Source: Austropuccinia psidii (taxonomy: Eukaryota > Basidiomycota > Pucciniomycetes > Pucciniales > Sphaerophragmiaceae). Taken from it: a DNA stretch of 64,000 bases. The DNA lies in NCBI GenBank assembly GCA_023105745.1, contig JALGQZ010000014.1, positions 7,373,888 through 7,437,887 on the forward strand, read 5' to 3'. Shown here piece after piece: positions 33,231 through 45,640 of the stretch. Numbering within the stretch: position 1 is the stretch's first letter; each line of letters begins with the position of its first letter. Position numbers and translations under genes: made by a program. The notes under the pieces are model-generated. The model ran no database searches, was not told where the DNA came from, and saw only the letters and a program-made list of their open reading frames with translations.

Positions 33231-36200
33231 GCCTGCACTCAGTAAAATGGAACTCACTATTGGAGGGCTCATGATGGGATATGATGAAAAACACTTGGGA
33301 GTGTAATGGAGGTAGAATTTATAATGAAATAATATAAGAAATAAGAAGCAATAAGAATAATAGTGAAGAGTAAAATAGCCTATGAAAAAGAATTCCAATT
33401 CCATTGTTTCAACCTGTCAGAAAAAAAGAGAAGAATTAATAAGGATATGACCACCACAGCTCTACTTAACAGGTGAGGAAATAAAAAGACCAGCTTAAAA
33501 CCAATAAATATAATACTCCCAAAGAATAAATAGGAATATTGATTAGATGATGAATCAAATTTCTTAATTAACTGGGGAGAAATCCCCAGGGGGAGAAAGA
33601 GGGGCTGTTATATGGGAGAATCCACCAGCCCTGATCCAAAGAGTGAATTTTCTTGAGTGGAATCTTCATTTTAATTTATTTGAATAATAAAACCCCTGTA
33701 TGAATTTACAGGGTCTGTAAAACAGGTGTGGTGGAGTTGGGTTATGATATAGTTTCTTACTTGTGAATCAAAAACTTTATTTTGTGAATCAAGCCTGTAC
33801 AAGTGTTGACAGGTATATTGATGAACCAAGCTGTATGCATGTTTCAGCGAGAATATTTGATGAAACCTATCAATGATACACACAATGGATTTCTGGTTTG
33901 GTGATTTTGAGCAGGTTTAAAGTTGAATACCCTTACCACTGATAGTGGCTGTGACAGACAAGGAATGCCCAAACAAATTTAAGTTGGTTTTCAACCCCTT
34001 TTCTTTGGTTTGTCATCCCAAAGGAAATATTTACCAAATTATCATCACTATTCTATCTAGCTTCAGAAATTAAACAGTATTTATGGAAGGCACCTTTGAG
34101 GTGGAAAATTTGAAAAAAAAATTGAGAAGTTAACATTGCAGTAAGTATCCCTATGTAAGAGTGTGTAATCTGATAAAAAAAATTATATCAATAAAAACAC
34201 ATAGTATAAATTATTCAGATTTCTGAGTCAAATCAGCTTATATTATCCTTTTAAGCTTGAGAATTTTCGGATGAACTGGTAAGTGGTAAAACCTTTTTGT
34301 GTCAGCCTGTGACTCCAAAAAGAGCACCAGCATGATATCCAACATACCATAAGTAATTGTATCAAGATTATTGAAAAACATAGCCAATACAGCTGGATAG
34401 AAATATGTCAACTTCCTAAATATAAATATACCAACCTTACCCAAATAGGATTAGAAAGAACAAAGATATTCGCTGTCAAAGATATGACCAAATAAGCAAA
34501 ACCCTTATTTTCACCTCTCATCTAGCTTATGCTGTGGTATTCCATACCATTTTTTTCACCAGGCTCAAACTCATAGTACCCCATAACAGCAGTAAAGCCA
34601 GCCTACAGGAAGACTTACACTCAAATTTTACATCAAAGGGTATATTTTACAGCAAGAAGCTGGATTCAACTCATAAAACCATGGCACAGGCACCAAAGGG
34701 CAGTGTATGTGTTGAAATAAGCTATTCAATTTGATTATGCATATGTAAAAATCAAGTTACATATAGTAAACTAGTCACACCAGGGAAATGTTTATGTGAC
34801 TGGTTAGCCAGTCATTTAATTTGTCCTGTCTGTGACTTGAAAATGGCTGTTAATGTGAAGTGAATATAAACAAGATATAATTATAAGATGACCTAAGAAA
34901 AGCCCAAATATTACCTGCATGAACTTCAGTATTAGATTTTTCTTTCACAACTGGATTAGCTCAATATATGATTAAAAGAACCTTCCATGATTTAACAATC
35001 ATATTTTCAAAGAAAATTACATGGAGCAGAAGTGGGTTATTTCAGTATTTTGAGCAGCATCCTTTCCTTCTCAAGCACCTATTATTCAGAATTTTCCCCC
35101 CTTTAAAATGTTTGAGAGATCAATAAATATTGTATAATTTGTGTTTATAGAGTAAAAAAAGAAAGAAAGTTTCACTGACCCATTGAATATGCATATTCAC
35201 TTTAATGAGCTATTTTATCACTTAATTGTCTTTCAAATTAGGCTATCAATTACTCAGTAATTCTCTGTGAGTTATGTGATAAGGGAAGAATATCTCTCAA
35301 TTTAGGAATGAAAAAAATGGGAATTTGATCAATTAAGAATTAATATCTATTGTTTAAGAGCAAAATTTATTTCAGAAAAAAAGGTCATCATGTCTTGATA
35401 TGAGCCTTGAAAGTTCCATTCAGAGCACAGAATAAAAATTGATCAATATCCAAATATCAGAAATTATGAAATGGTTCTGGGAATTAATATCAAGAAGGCT
35501 CAGCCATACCCATATATTCCAAATTCAAACATTTTCATCATTTTAACTTGTTATACACTTCCCTCTGAAATGAAACACACCACTAACAATTTCTGAAAGA
35601 AGCTCTGTGGACAAGAATTAATATTTTTCTGACAGATAAGCAATGGAAATACTTGGAGGTTTTAAAGAGTATTTGATACGAAACACCTTTCACATGCAGA
35701 AATCATCATAATTAAAAATTATGATTAAATTTCATCTTTCAGGTAAAGATAAGCTTCTCCATTGTCTTGAAATATCCAAAATTCAGAACATATGTTTGGT
35801 GAAAGCATTTCTTCTACATTAGTATTTTCAATATACAAAAATTTGTGTCTGCAGTAATATGATTTGGTGGCTTTTGTTTTTATAAAAGTGTTTTTGGTTT
35901 TTGGTTTGAATTTTACATATTCTACCTCAAAATTCAATTATCTTTGAATAATATTAGAAATTTAGTAGTAATACAAAGATGTTCAACCAAAAATGTAAAT
36001 TTAAGCTCAAAGATAATAAATTTGGGAGTTATTTTTTATTAGAAATTCATCTTCACAAGTATTTTGGCTACTCCATCATTATAACATTATTTTCATTCTT
36101 TTTCAAAGTTTAGATTATATATGAAGTATGCCACTAGAACTTAAAGTTTTGCATTCTAATTACTGGGAAAAAATGAAATCATGAAGTTTATTCCCTCCTG

Positions 36201-36609
36201 TAAGGTTTATATTGAACCCCACTTTTTTCAAAAGGAATTTGTGAACTACGAGTTGTCTTTAGGCAGGAAAAAGTGACAGTTTACTCAGATGCTATAGAGT
36301 GGTGTGCACATGAAATATATTATCTGCTTGAAAGTACATCTTTAATTATAATTTCTGTTGCACCGCTCACTAAATACTACTACTAATGATAAATTTCAAG
36401 CCATTAACCATTACAAAATTGCAAAATGTGAGTGTTTTTGCATAGTTAATATTCCAAAAAATATCAAATGACAGCTGAGGTTCTCCACCAGTTTCTTTCA
36501 TTTCCTCTCATGATGAACCTCCCTCCAAAGATGATTCAAATTCTTCCACAATTATGCTCAAATACACGGAATCACTCAGCTTGTTCCCATTGGCTTGCAG
36601 GGATAGATA
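33231..36609. other. Gene-free interval
   Basis: No family recognised in any frame over ~3.4 kb. Short frames are AT-driven. Slight purine-rich tracts occur near 33590. Nothing repeats visibly elsewhere in the window. Confidence 0.5.
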
Positions 36610-37140
36610 ATCAAAATAATATGTTCCTATACTAAAAAGGTTGGGGGTTGGTTTATATCACCTTTTGCACAAAGCCCCCACAAGGTGGCTCTAAATTACA
36701 GAGGTCATTCATATATGGTATTGTAAACAACCCCCCAGAACCAGCTTCAAATGGCTGGGGGTGGTTTGATCCCACTAGTTTGAAAGGCCTTATGACACCA
36801 CCTCCAAGACTGTGGATTTGGTTACAAAAAGGTTTTGTGAAAAAACCCCTAAAACCAAATAGAAATTGGAGGGGTGCTGTTTCCAACAACCCCCCAAAGC
36901 CAGATGTAAAAGTCCATGAGTCTGTTTGCATCAGCTAGCTCAAACAACTCCCTCAAAACAGTGGCAAAAGTACAGGGGTTGCTTGCATTAGCTAGTGAAA
37001 ACAACCCTCCAAAACTGGCTGTAAAAAGGTGGGGGATTGTTTGCATCAGCTTCTGCAAACAACCCCTCAAAACAAGCGGTAAAAGGCTGGGGGGTTGTTC
37101 ACATCAGCTAGTGCAAATAACCCCCCGAAACCAGCTGTAA
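36610..37140 (+). repeat. 58-bp hairpin-forming minisatellite
   Basis: About nine units, most regular between 36930 and 37140. Each contains aacaacccccc, a spacer with ctggctgtaaaa, then gggggttgttt and gcatcagctagt. The C-run and G-run are inverted complements, so every unit can fold into a stem. The last three units are exactly 58 bp apart; earlier units are more diverged. Confidence 0.85.
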
Positions 37141-37144
37141 AACA

Positions 37145-37400
37145 CCAGCCTTTGCAGTGTTAGGATATTGCAGGTGGGGCCTGGCGGCACCAGTCAAGAA
37201 AAACAATGAGGCATAATGGGTGGTTTCTCTCTACAATAGGAGATCCCCCCATGGATCTTAGCAAGGAATGCCTCATCACCTGCCACATGGGTGATTCGAA
37301 CCCATGGCAAAGTGAGCAAGTAGTGCAGATGCAAGGCTTACCAGCTAAGAGAGGAACAATTGGATGCTGCCAGCTCATCCACAATTTTGTATTAGTTTTT
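37145..37400 (-). repeat. tRNA-derived SINE-like unit
   Basis: On the minus strand, a polymerase III A-box-like CTTAGCTGGTAAGCC (near 37340) is followed about 45 nt later by GGGTTCGAATC (near 37294), a perfect B box with CCATG...CATG flanks. The tRNA fold is imperfect: the T stem has a mismatch and the anticodon stem is weak. A non-tRNA tail of ~120 nt runs to about 37150. That is the layout of a SINE head and body. Only one copy was seen here. Confidence 0.55.
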
Positions 37401-37600
37401 TTCAAAAAAACATTTTGTACTAGTTTTTTTCAAATAAACTATTTTTGTACTAGTTTTTTTCAAATAAACTACTTTTGTACTAGTTTTTTTCAAATAAAAT
37501 ATTTTTGTACTAGTTTTTGTTTCAAAAAACTATTTTTTCACCAGTTTTTTTTCAGAAAAATATTTTTGTACTAGTTTTTTGCACTTGGTTTTTTCAAAAA
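37387..37600 (+). repeat. 30-bp tandem repeat (ttgtactagttttttt type)
   Basis: Seven or so units of ttgtactagtttttttcaaa taaactattt, period 30 bp, decaying rightward. It starts just after the SINE-like unit. Confidence 0.8.
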
Positions 37601-38480
37601 ACCATTGTATTATTTTTTTAGAAAAGCTGCTCTTTTGATTAGTTTTTTCCAATTAACTGTTTGTTTACTAGTATTTTCAAAAAAGTGTTTTTTTACTACC
37701 TTTTACTATTCTTCCAAGGGTCTTTTAAAAAAACTATTTTCAAATAGTTTTGCCAAAACAAAGTTTAACTAATTTTTTCATAAATTACTTTTTTGAAAGA
37801 AGGGAGTTTTGTGGAAAAAGAACAATTTTTTCAATGTTACTCTTTTTTTTGTCAAAGAAACCAGCTAAATTTTTAACATAAAAACACTTCTTTGTAATTA
37901 TAGAAGCAAAATTATTTTTTCTAGGAAAGCTTTCCCAAGTAACTTTTTATTTTGAAAATGATGTTTTTTCCTCAAAAGTATATATTTCTTTCCAAAGAAA
38001 CTTTTTTCAAAAAAACTAGGAATTCCAAAAGAACTATTTTTTCAACAAAAAAATATTTTCCTGTTCAAAGATGTTATTTCTTTTTGAATAGAACTACATT
38101 TTTGAGAAAATCTATTTTTTTTTCAACAAAAACTGTGACCTCCCAAAAGACTTTTTCAAAGAGTCATTTTTTTGCAAAAGACCTACTTTCTCTCAGAACC
38201 TGGAATTTTATTCAAACTGAATCATTTGATTTAAAACTCCAACTTTGAAACAAGAAGCCAATCTTTTTTGCAAACAAAACCCATGGAATTCAACTTGAGA
38301 AAACAAGATTTTTCTACTAAGTAAAGTGTTCTTTCAGAAAACTCTGATTTTTGTAGAAAAGAAAAACTAATTTTTTTATCAAAAATACTTTTGAAACATA
38401 ATTCCCATCATTACCCAAAGTAAAAGACCTTTCTTATCCAAAAATTAACTTCAGAAACCCTTTTTTGAGCCCAAAAAAAT
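37601..38480 (+). repeat. Degenerate T/A-tract field
   Basis: Continues the style of the 30-bp repeat in decayed form. Runs of 5-8 T alternate with caaaaaa about every 25-40 bp (for example ttttttcaaaaaaactagg). Many local hairpins of A-runs with T-runs are possible. No gene. Confidence 0.5.
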
Positions 38481-39102
38481 ATGAAAATCCATAAGGAATC
38501 CTAGACTATCACTGACTTTATAAAATTTGAAAATTATGATGGGATTATTCAACAATAAAATTTGGAGTTCTCATAGAAAAACTAACTTTGAATTTCTTTG
38601 GATCACACCTAAATGAAGAAAATACTATTTATCAATCTTTCATAAAGACATTACTTCACATGCATGGAGAACATTATATTTTGGATCAGAAAATTCCTAA
38701 TTTATAACTTCTTTTATTTATACAGTTCACCAAAAATCAGAAGAGTATTAAATTTATAGCATCTATTGAATTATTTTTTGCTTCAAACTATTTGTGATAT
38801 TCAAAACTATGTTATTCTCCTCAATTCCTTGAGCATATCACTTAATTTACTTTCAGTGATCTTAATAAGTACTCTTCTCTTCTATAAATTCAATTTGGTT
38901 CTCTTAAGAGGTTGGGAATTCCTTTTTTTTCAGTTTCCTGGAAAAAATGTAAATACTAACTGCAGTATATTTTAAGAACACAAAGGGAATTAACATTTAT
39001 TATCTAATGAATAATTTCTTTGTTTATGTCAGATACTCTTGTAAATTATTCTCATTGAAAATCCTTGACCATTCTGTAAATTAAATGAAGTGAAAGCCTA
39101 CT
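38481..39102. other. Unassigned AT-rich sequence
   Basis: No gene or repeat recognised. Confidence 0.4.
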
Positions 39103-40202
39103 TGTGGCAAGTCTAAACCTCTAGAATAAAGGTAAGTGAAAGTTGGATTTTTTGCAATTTTTAATGTTGGATGCTTTTATTATTATAATAAAGTCCTTCT
39201 CTTGAGAGAAATTAAAACACTGGATTGTCACCTAATAAGAATCAAAAAGGAATATTCAAGTGATATCAGGCTAAAAAGAAAGTCACATAGTAAGAACAAA
39301 CAAAGTATGCCAAAGCTATCTCCTGGTCATAATATCTGACTGGCCAGCAAGTTACACCAAAAATGTCCTGGTGTTACAACAAATAAGGTACCACCCTTTA
39401 AATTACACACCCCACCCAGCTTTACACCCCCTTATAGCCACAGGACTCATACAGCATGAAGATGACACATGCATTAGTTACACAGCCATCTTGCATTCAA
39501 TATAGAAAGTCAATTTCTGCAAGTCATTCAAAACACAGACACAGGAGTACCTTATCTTACATCCACAGTAACCCCACTTGAAACATTGAAACAGGATAAG
39601 AATTATTTACAACATTCATCACCTCATGCAAACCAAAGCTAGTTACAACAGGCTGCATGCAGTACAAAATCTTCATTAAATCTCAACCACATGAATATGC
39701 ACAGCATGTGTCAAACTCACAAATCACATCATATCATGAAAAACAGCTAATTCATCAGTGAAAGAAATTATCACCTGAACTCATTTTAAATCTCAAAAAG
39801 AAGAAAAACAATCATGACACCTGCCTAAATTAAACAGCCACTTATACCAAGCCTAAAATATGACATATGCAAAGGAAATAAAAATTCATCATGTGATACT
39901 ACACCCACAAACAGAATATCATGTGACAGAAAAAAGGCTGTGCACAAGGAAGATCCTCAGCCAAAATTAAATCACCTCATGCATGCAAAGAAAATACAAT
40001 AATATCACATCATAAGTAGTTCACCAAAAGGGAATCATGTGATGAATGGAGGCTGTGCAGAGAAAAAATTATCACCAAACCTTAAATCACCTGACCCTTG
40101 CAAGAAAGGTCCTCACCAAAAACAGAGTCACATGATGAAATAAATAGGAATTAAAGTGGAAAAAGACAGCTCCCATGGAGGCCCCCCTGGGCTCCCAAAA
40201 GG

Positions 40203-40210
40203 TATAAATA
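40203..40210 (+). promoter_or_regulatory. Gypsy C TATA box
   Basis: TATAAATAGAGG preceded by a GC-rich ggaggcccccctgggctccc block. Gypsy D has ggaggccccaaagc then TATAAATAGAGG on its strand, so the promoter core is conserved between elements with different U3 sequence. Confidence 0.65.
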
Positions 40211-40349
40211 GAGGGGATCCCTCCCCCCAAATTTCAAATTCCCCCATGCGCATTATATCCCATGCACATTATATCCCCTGAACAGTAGAGGCATAGGAAT
40301 AATTCATCCCTCACCTGGGAGGTAGTCCAGCATATTATAGTAAATTTAC

Positions 40350-40412
40350 TTGCCCAGTAGCTAAGCTCAGTGGAAGTATAGTGTTGAGGATTACCCAGTA
40401 GCTAAGCTCAGT
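40350..40412 (+). repeat. Leader repeat in Gypsy C (two units)
   Basis: cccagtagctaagctcagt appears near 40352 and again ~41 bp later. It is related to the four-unit leader array of Gypsy D at 61865-62095. Both lie downstream of the TATA box, within the presumed transcript. Confidence 0.65.
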
Positions 40413-41095
40413 AATATTATGAAAATGAAAATAAAAATTATCCAGTACCCAATATTAGGGTTACTACTCTATAAGAATATTTCACCTAGTAAAATTAACA
40501 CCTTTTATCAAGATTTAAAGCTAATATACCCATTTAAAATCCACTATCAGAGAATCTTAACTCTTAAATTTAACAAATAAAATTTTATCTTATTATTAAA
40601 CACTCTTAAAAAAATAATAAGCCTCTAAAAAATTACTTTACTCTATTATAATTTTACCTTAACAAAATTACCTTCATCAACACTCATGAAATCTTTCTGA
40701 ACACCTTAAATAACTCATCTTACCAAACTTTTATCACCAAGAAGAAACCATTCACCCCAATTTCACTAAAAAAAAGTAAAAATTATACAGACAAGTATTT
40801 CATTAAAATCTCAAATTTAACCAAAATTACTGACATTATTTTTCATATTATATATTGAATAGGTCTGATCTGAGACTGCTGAATTTTGTATTCTGCAGTT
40901 GTAAAGCCACTTACTAATTTTATTTTGGTTTGTGAGCTCCAAGGATGATTTTGTTCAGTATTTTAGGAGGGGAAGGCAATACACCCTTGCCACCCTTGGT
41001 TACAGGAGTTATTAGCAATTCAAAACTAGTTACCTGTGATTTCCCCCTCCAGCTACTGCCTCATTTTAATCCCACACAAGAGGAGTTCCCATATC

Positions 41096-41112
41096 TGGTG
41101 TCCCAACAGTGG
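41096..41112 (+). promoter_or_regulatory. Gypsy C primer-binding site
   Basis: TGGTGTCCCAACAGTGG starts with TGG, the complement of a tRNA 3' CCA end, two bases after the LTR. Gypsy D has the identical 17 nt. The tRNA species is not identified. Confidence 0.65.
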
Positions 41113-41169
41113 CACAGTCAACCTTAAACTTCAATAACAAATAAATTAAATTAAAATCAATTACCTAAA

Positions 41170-43181
41170 AAACCTGTACATCGGGAATTTATTATCAAAA
41201 AAACTGGAGTCAAATGATCAAAATCAGCCAAAACCATCATCTCAAGTATCTGAATCATCAACTCACTCTTACCATTACTATTATCCACCAAAGCAACAAA
41301 AAGAACCAGGGCAGGAATCAAATAAATATTCTAATTTCCCAATTGCAACACCAAGAACCAATAAAAGGGACTTGAAGGTTGTGGAGAAATTTTTCCTTAA
41401 TCTCCTTGAAAAGAACAAAATCAATAACTCAACACCAAAACCAAAGGAAGAAATAAATCAATCAAAAATGGATAAAACTTCATCATCAAAATTACCTTCC
41501 AGTATTGAAGAAATACAGAAAGAAAACCTTAATGAAGAGACTGTTGAAGGAAAGGAGGAAATGTCTTCAACAGAAAGACTGCAGAAGAAGATTCTAGAAA
41601 TTCAAGCAGAATTACTAGAACTAATCAAAAAGGAATGAAAAATAAATCCTCATGTTATACTCCACAAAATAGTCCAGTTGGAGAACAGACCACCCTTACA
41701 AGATCATTCAGGCAACATGGATCACCTTCACCTTATCCAAGACCCATGGCCACATCAACAGCTTATACAGAACAAAGACAAAGTACCTTACCCAGAAGAG
41801 TAAACATTTCTTCCCAAATCCCAACTCCATTGCATCAGGAAATTCCAAGAAACACTACTCCAATAGTAAAAATCCAAGCCAAGGACTATAACTTGCGGTT
41901 GGATGGAAAGGATGTTGAAAGATTAATCCAAAAAGTTGAAAATATTGCAGAAATTGAAGGAGCAAGTGAAAGAGACATTGCAAGACAAATAGCATTTTGG
42001 ACCAAAGATGAAGAAATAAGCTACTACATTGAAGGAATTCCAGGATATGAAACAGCTTATTGGGATCAATTGAAAATGGATATGAAAAGAAGATGAGGAA
42101 CAGTCTCACCTCAAAGAAGATGCAGATTATCCTCAATCACTTATTTATTCACAAAAACTCAACAAGAAGGTGGAATAAGAAACATGACACAATACAGAAA
42201 ATTCATTGGGGAATATGAAGCAATCATCACTTACATCAAAAGATACCAATATATCCAAGGTGATATCAATCATAATGAGGAAATATTGGCCAGCCTTTCC
42301 ACTAGTGTTCAAGAATCAATTTAAAAAGAAAGAATTAAAGACAGAGCTATGGTTCAAGCCTTGGATGGAGGTTACATCATACCAATATTGGATATTTTGA
42401 AATTATACATTGAACAAGACTTGGAGGCCAAGGTTCTGATTCAACAAAAATATTTTCTAAACCAAAACCAACAGAAAAGAAGAAAATATTTGAGGATGAA
42501 AGCTGGGATGAAGGTTTAAAACAAGTAAAAGAACTCACCAATAAGCTCAAAACTCCTCCACAACCAGAGCCTCAGCCAAGAAATGAGGGATAAGATTCAG
42601 TTAAAGAAGTTTTAAATCAGCTCAAAACCCTTGAAGAAGCAGTTAATCCACCAATAAGGAACTGGAACAATAATCAAGAGCAAAGATTCCCTCAAAAGAA
42701 CCAGCCATACAGGCCAAGGAATCCTTTACCACCATTTTCATCCAGTTATCAGCCCTACATACCAGCTCAAATGGTCCCAATACCACCATTAAAATGTGCT
42801 TACTGCAAGGAAGAAGGCCATTCAGAAACTAGACGCACTCTCCTTGCTGAATATCTGGACAGAAGAATTGTCAGAACCCAAGGAGCATCTTACCTCTTTC
42901 CCTATTATCAGAGAGTACCAATGGAAGGAAATGAAAGTGCCAAAAACATGGTCAGGTCTTTTGCAAAAGAACAAGAGGAACTCAACAAGAAATTTATGGA
43001 GAAGCCTACTGTCAAACAAAACCAGAAGAAGAGGTTAAGCTCACTGAAAAGAAATCAGAGGATAAATCAACCTCAATTGTACATGTTGAAGATTGGTCAA
43101 ATTGGAAACCACCTACCATTTCCCCAGCCAATGATCCTTTTGAATCACACATTGAATTCAGGCAGACCAAACAAAGGTTAG
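41170..43181 (+). pseudogene. Gypsy C gag
   Basis: Homologous along its length with Gypsy D gag. The N-terminal region (PSSQVSESS, YHYYYPPKQ, TPRTNKRD) lies before the first long frame. The central capsid part reads KDYNLRLDGKDVERLIQKVE, IEGASERDIARQIAFWTKD and KFIGEYEAII. A CCHC knuckle begins at ~42797 as CAYCKEEGHSETRR. The fourth zinc ligand is Arg where Cys is expected. Breaks: frameshifts near 41635 and 42455, a TGA at about 42094 where D has Trp, and a TAA at about 42322 where D has Tyr. It is followed in frame by the protease region. Confidence 0.85.
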
Positions 43182-44449
43182 AAATACAAGCACAAAATCA
43201 AGAGCCAAAGAAGAAAGCTGCTATTCCAGGAACTTATATTGAAGAGGAAAAAGGTGAAGAAAGAGTCATAATTCCTACCAAATTCCAAAATTCAAATCTT
43301 CCAAAACCAGACCAACCGGAGGAGGAAATTGAAAATATTGCCAATAAAAATGAAGAGCAAAAAATTTCCAAAAAAGAAAAGAAGTTCAGAAAACCTCAAA
43401 AGAAGCAAGTTAAAACCAAACTAGAAATTGATAAAATCATCAAGAAAGTTATGCAACAAAAGATCAACCTCACCATTGAAGAAATTTTGAGGATGTCACC
43501 AAATTCTGTCCATAAATTACAGTAATTATCAGAAAAGGACAAGGAGAAAATTAAATCACTCAACTAAATGGATCTTCAAGGAAGATTATTAACATCTGGG
43601 CTCAAAGAAATACCAATGCACAAGATTCATTATTCTTGTTCTTTGGGCTTCATGGAAATCTTTATTGGAAAGGAAGAATATCCTATCAGAGCATTAGTGG
43701 ACACTGGTTCAGAACTCAACATTATACCAGAAGAAATAGCAATAAAATCCTCACTCACAACAAGAAAACTAAACATGAACCTCAGAGGTATTGGAGGGCA
43801 TACCACTTCATTGGTGGCACTTTTAGAATTTACTCCAATAATTTTGGCTTCAGGAGAAGAAACTCAAATACACTCTTTCAATGCAAAAGGATCTGTCCAT
43901 ATAGTACTTGTAAGACCCTTCTTGGCAGACAACAATATCAGGCTAGAATTCTCCCATAAGCAAGGTGAAATACTGAGCTATCAAGAACCTGATGGAAGAA
44001 AATTATGCATGCCAATATGCAAACCTCAAGCTCTTGGATGGCAAACTGGTCCACCCAGAGGAATGGATTTATGCAATATGGCAAAATTGGTCAAAAATAA
44101 CCAAAAAAGGAAGTTTCAAAATGCAAAAGGAGACAATCCCATTATTCAGTTGACCCAGAAGACCCAAGAGCTATCCATAACTCGGAAAAGTGATAAATTT
44201 GTTCAAGAGTTACAAAATGAAAAATGGCCAAACAACCTCAAAAGACAATTTGAAGACTCAACCTCTAAAGATGAATTACCCAACATAACCTACAAGCTAA
44301 TTGATAATAATGAAGAAATCTTCCATATTTTGATGGATGGAAATGATAAAATAAATGGAAATCATTTCAAAAGTAAACCCAAAAAGAAGAAAGTCAGATT
44401 TATTGAACATTGTGAGCTTTCAGATGAAGAAATTCTCAATGAAATATGA
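43182..44449 (+). pseudogene. Gypsy C retropepsin region
   Basis: An acidic lysine-rich linker (KKAAIPGTYIEEEKGEERVI) runs to two in-frame stops near 43525 and 43565. The protease frame at 43568 follows. IRALVDTGSELNIIPEEIA has the D-T-G active site, and LRGIGGHTTSLVALLEFTP and LVRPFLADNNIRLEFSHKQG are the flap and C-terminal landmarks. The usual G of GRPFLADNNI is V-R here. After CKPQALGWQTGPP the frame is a hydrophilic linker ending at TGA 44447, beyond which the same frame continues. Maturation protease of the element. Confidence 0.8.
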
Positions 44450-44455
44450 AAAGAC

Positions 44456-45020
44456 ATGAGTATTATGGAAGAAAGAGACAAAAAAGTGAAAGACACATAC
44501 CATATCAACTTCTTGGACAGACCATTGAACAGCCAAGAAGAACCTTACAAATGGTAACTGGAAAGCCTTGAATTCATTCAGAAAACCACCAATGAAGAGG
44601 ATGAAACAGAATCCATCTTAGAAAATGAGTACAACTACATTTACCTGCCATACACTACCTTTGAAGACGTTTATGGGGATGAAGCTCAAGAAATTTTATG
44701 TGAATATAAATATTTATGTCAACTTCCAGGAGCAAACTTGAACAAAATTCAATTCTTAGAGATATTAAATGAAGAGGGAATTAAAGGAAACCTCTCAAAT
44801 CAATTCTGGGATAAAACATTTTCAATGGGAATTTTACCAAGAAGAGTACTCTACTTCAATCAGGTTTGGGCCCAGTGGCACCTTGGATTGAATGGATCGA
44901 CATACCAAACAGGAAGACTGGAATGGGTTGGAGATGGATACATACTCATTGATGAAGACTAATGGTGGTCAGAATATCCATCATAACCAGAAATTGAGGA
45001 AATGAAATTCCTTTGTGGAA
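44456..45020 (+). pseudogene. Gypsy C post-protease domain, unit 1
   Basis: The protease frame continues past TGA 44447 with one more stop near 44555. It reads ENEYNYIYLPYTTFEDVYGD, then LPGANLNKIQFLEILNEEGI, KGNLSNQFWDKTF and VWAQWHLGLNGSTYQTGRLE. This is not reverse transcriptase. It corresponds to the linker that in related rust Gypsy polyproteins sits between protease and polymerase (from memory). It is homologous to unit 2 at 45640-46487. Confidence 0.55.
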
Positions 45021-45179
45021 GCCCTCAAGGACCTGATTTTGGCCAGGTTACTCAACAGACACTCACCTTTCCCACTTGGGGGAGCTCAACTTCAAATAAA
45101 ACAAAGAAAATCCAGATTTTTTCTCTAAAAATGTGTCAATATCATCCATAAAATGTACCATCAGTTTATTTTTTATTTT

Positions 45180-45640
45180 TTTCATAGGGAAGTGACTTCC
45201 TGTCTTAACAAAGAATAAATTTTTCAAAAAACACTCACCTCCACCATGGCCAATTCAGCAATTTCTTTTCGATCCTATGGGCAAGAATTAATAAAAGAAG
45301 ACCAAATTATTAATAAAAATCCAATTTTGAGAAGCTGAAGGTGAATATTCCAATGAAGAAAACCTTTGGAAATTCAAAGATTCCCCATCAATATCAAGAA
45401 GTCAAGATCTTCAAGGTATCAAGGAATTGCTGAAAATTATGGAGAATTATGACAAAACCAATAATGAAATTGTTCAAGAATTAATGGACTAATTAAAATT
45501 CAAACCATTAACGCCTATCTTAAAGACACATAACAGCTACAAAAATCAAATAAAATAAAATAAAATAGTCAGATTTCAACTCAATCAATCACCAGGTAGT
45601 GACCTCCTGCCTTATCAAAGAGGAATAGCCAAATTCTTAC
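45180..45640 (+). other. Intervening part between the two Gypsy C units
   Basis: Contains gaagtgacttcctgtcttaacaaagaat near 45189 and a related aggtagtgacctcctgccttatcaaagagg near 45595, a diverged ~405-bp direct duplication. A short frame begins MANSAISFRSYGQELIKED at 45246 and is soon closed. Confidence 0.45.

Larger units (their letters stand above)
39103..41093 (+). repeat. Gypsy C 5' LTR (left edge tentative)
   Basis: The right end (...ttcccata) lies two bases before the PBS, exactly as the Gypsy D LTR end ...ttcccaca does. The TATA box sits ~890 bp before the PBS, against ~870 bp in Gypsy D. A TGTGG start at 39103 would give 1,991 bp, close to Gypsy D's 2,019. The U3 part (39700-40150) is rich in catgtga/tcacatg words. 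No 3' partner was found in the window, so the left end is inferred. Confidence 0.5.

Noticed and set aside
37285..37350. A functional tRNA gene on the minus strand
   Set aside because: The B box is perfect, but the T stem has a mismatch and no sound anticodon arm forms. Kept as a SINE-like head instead.
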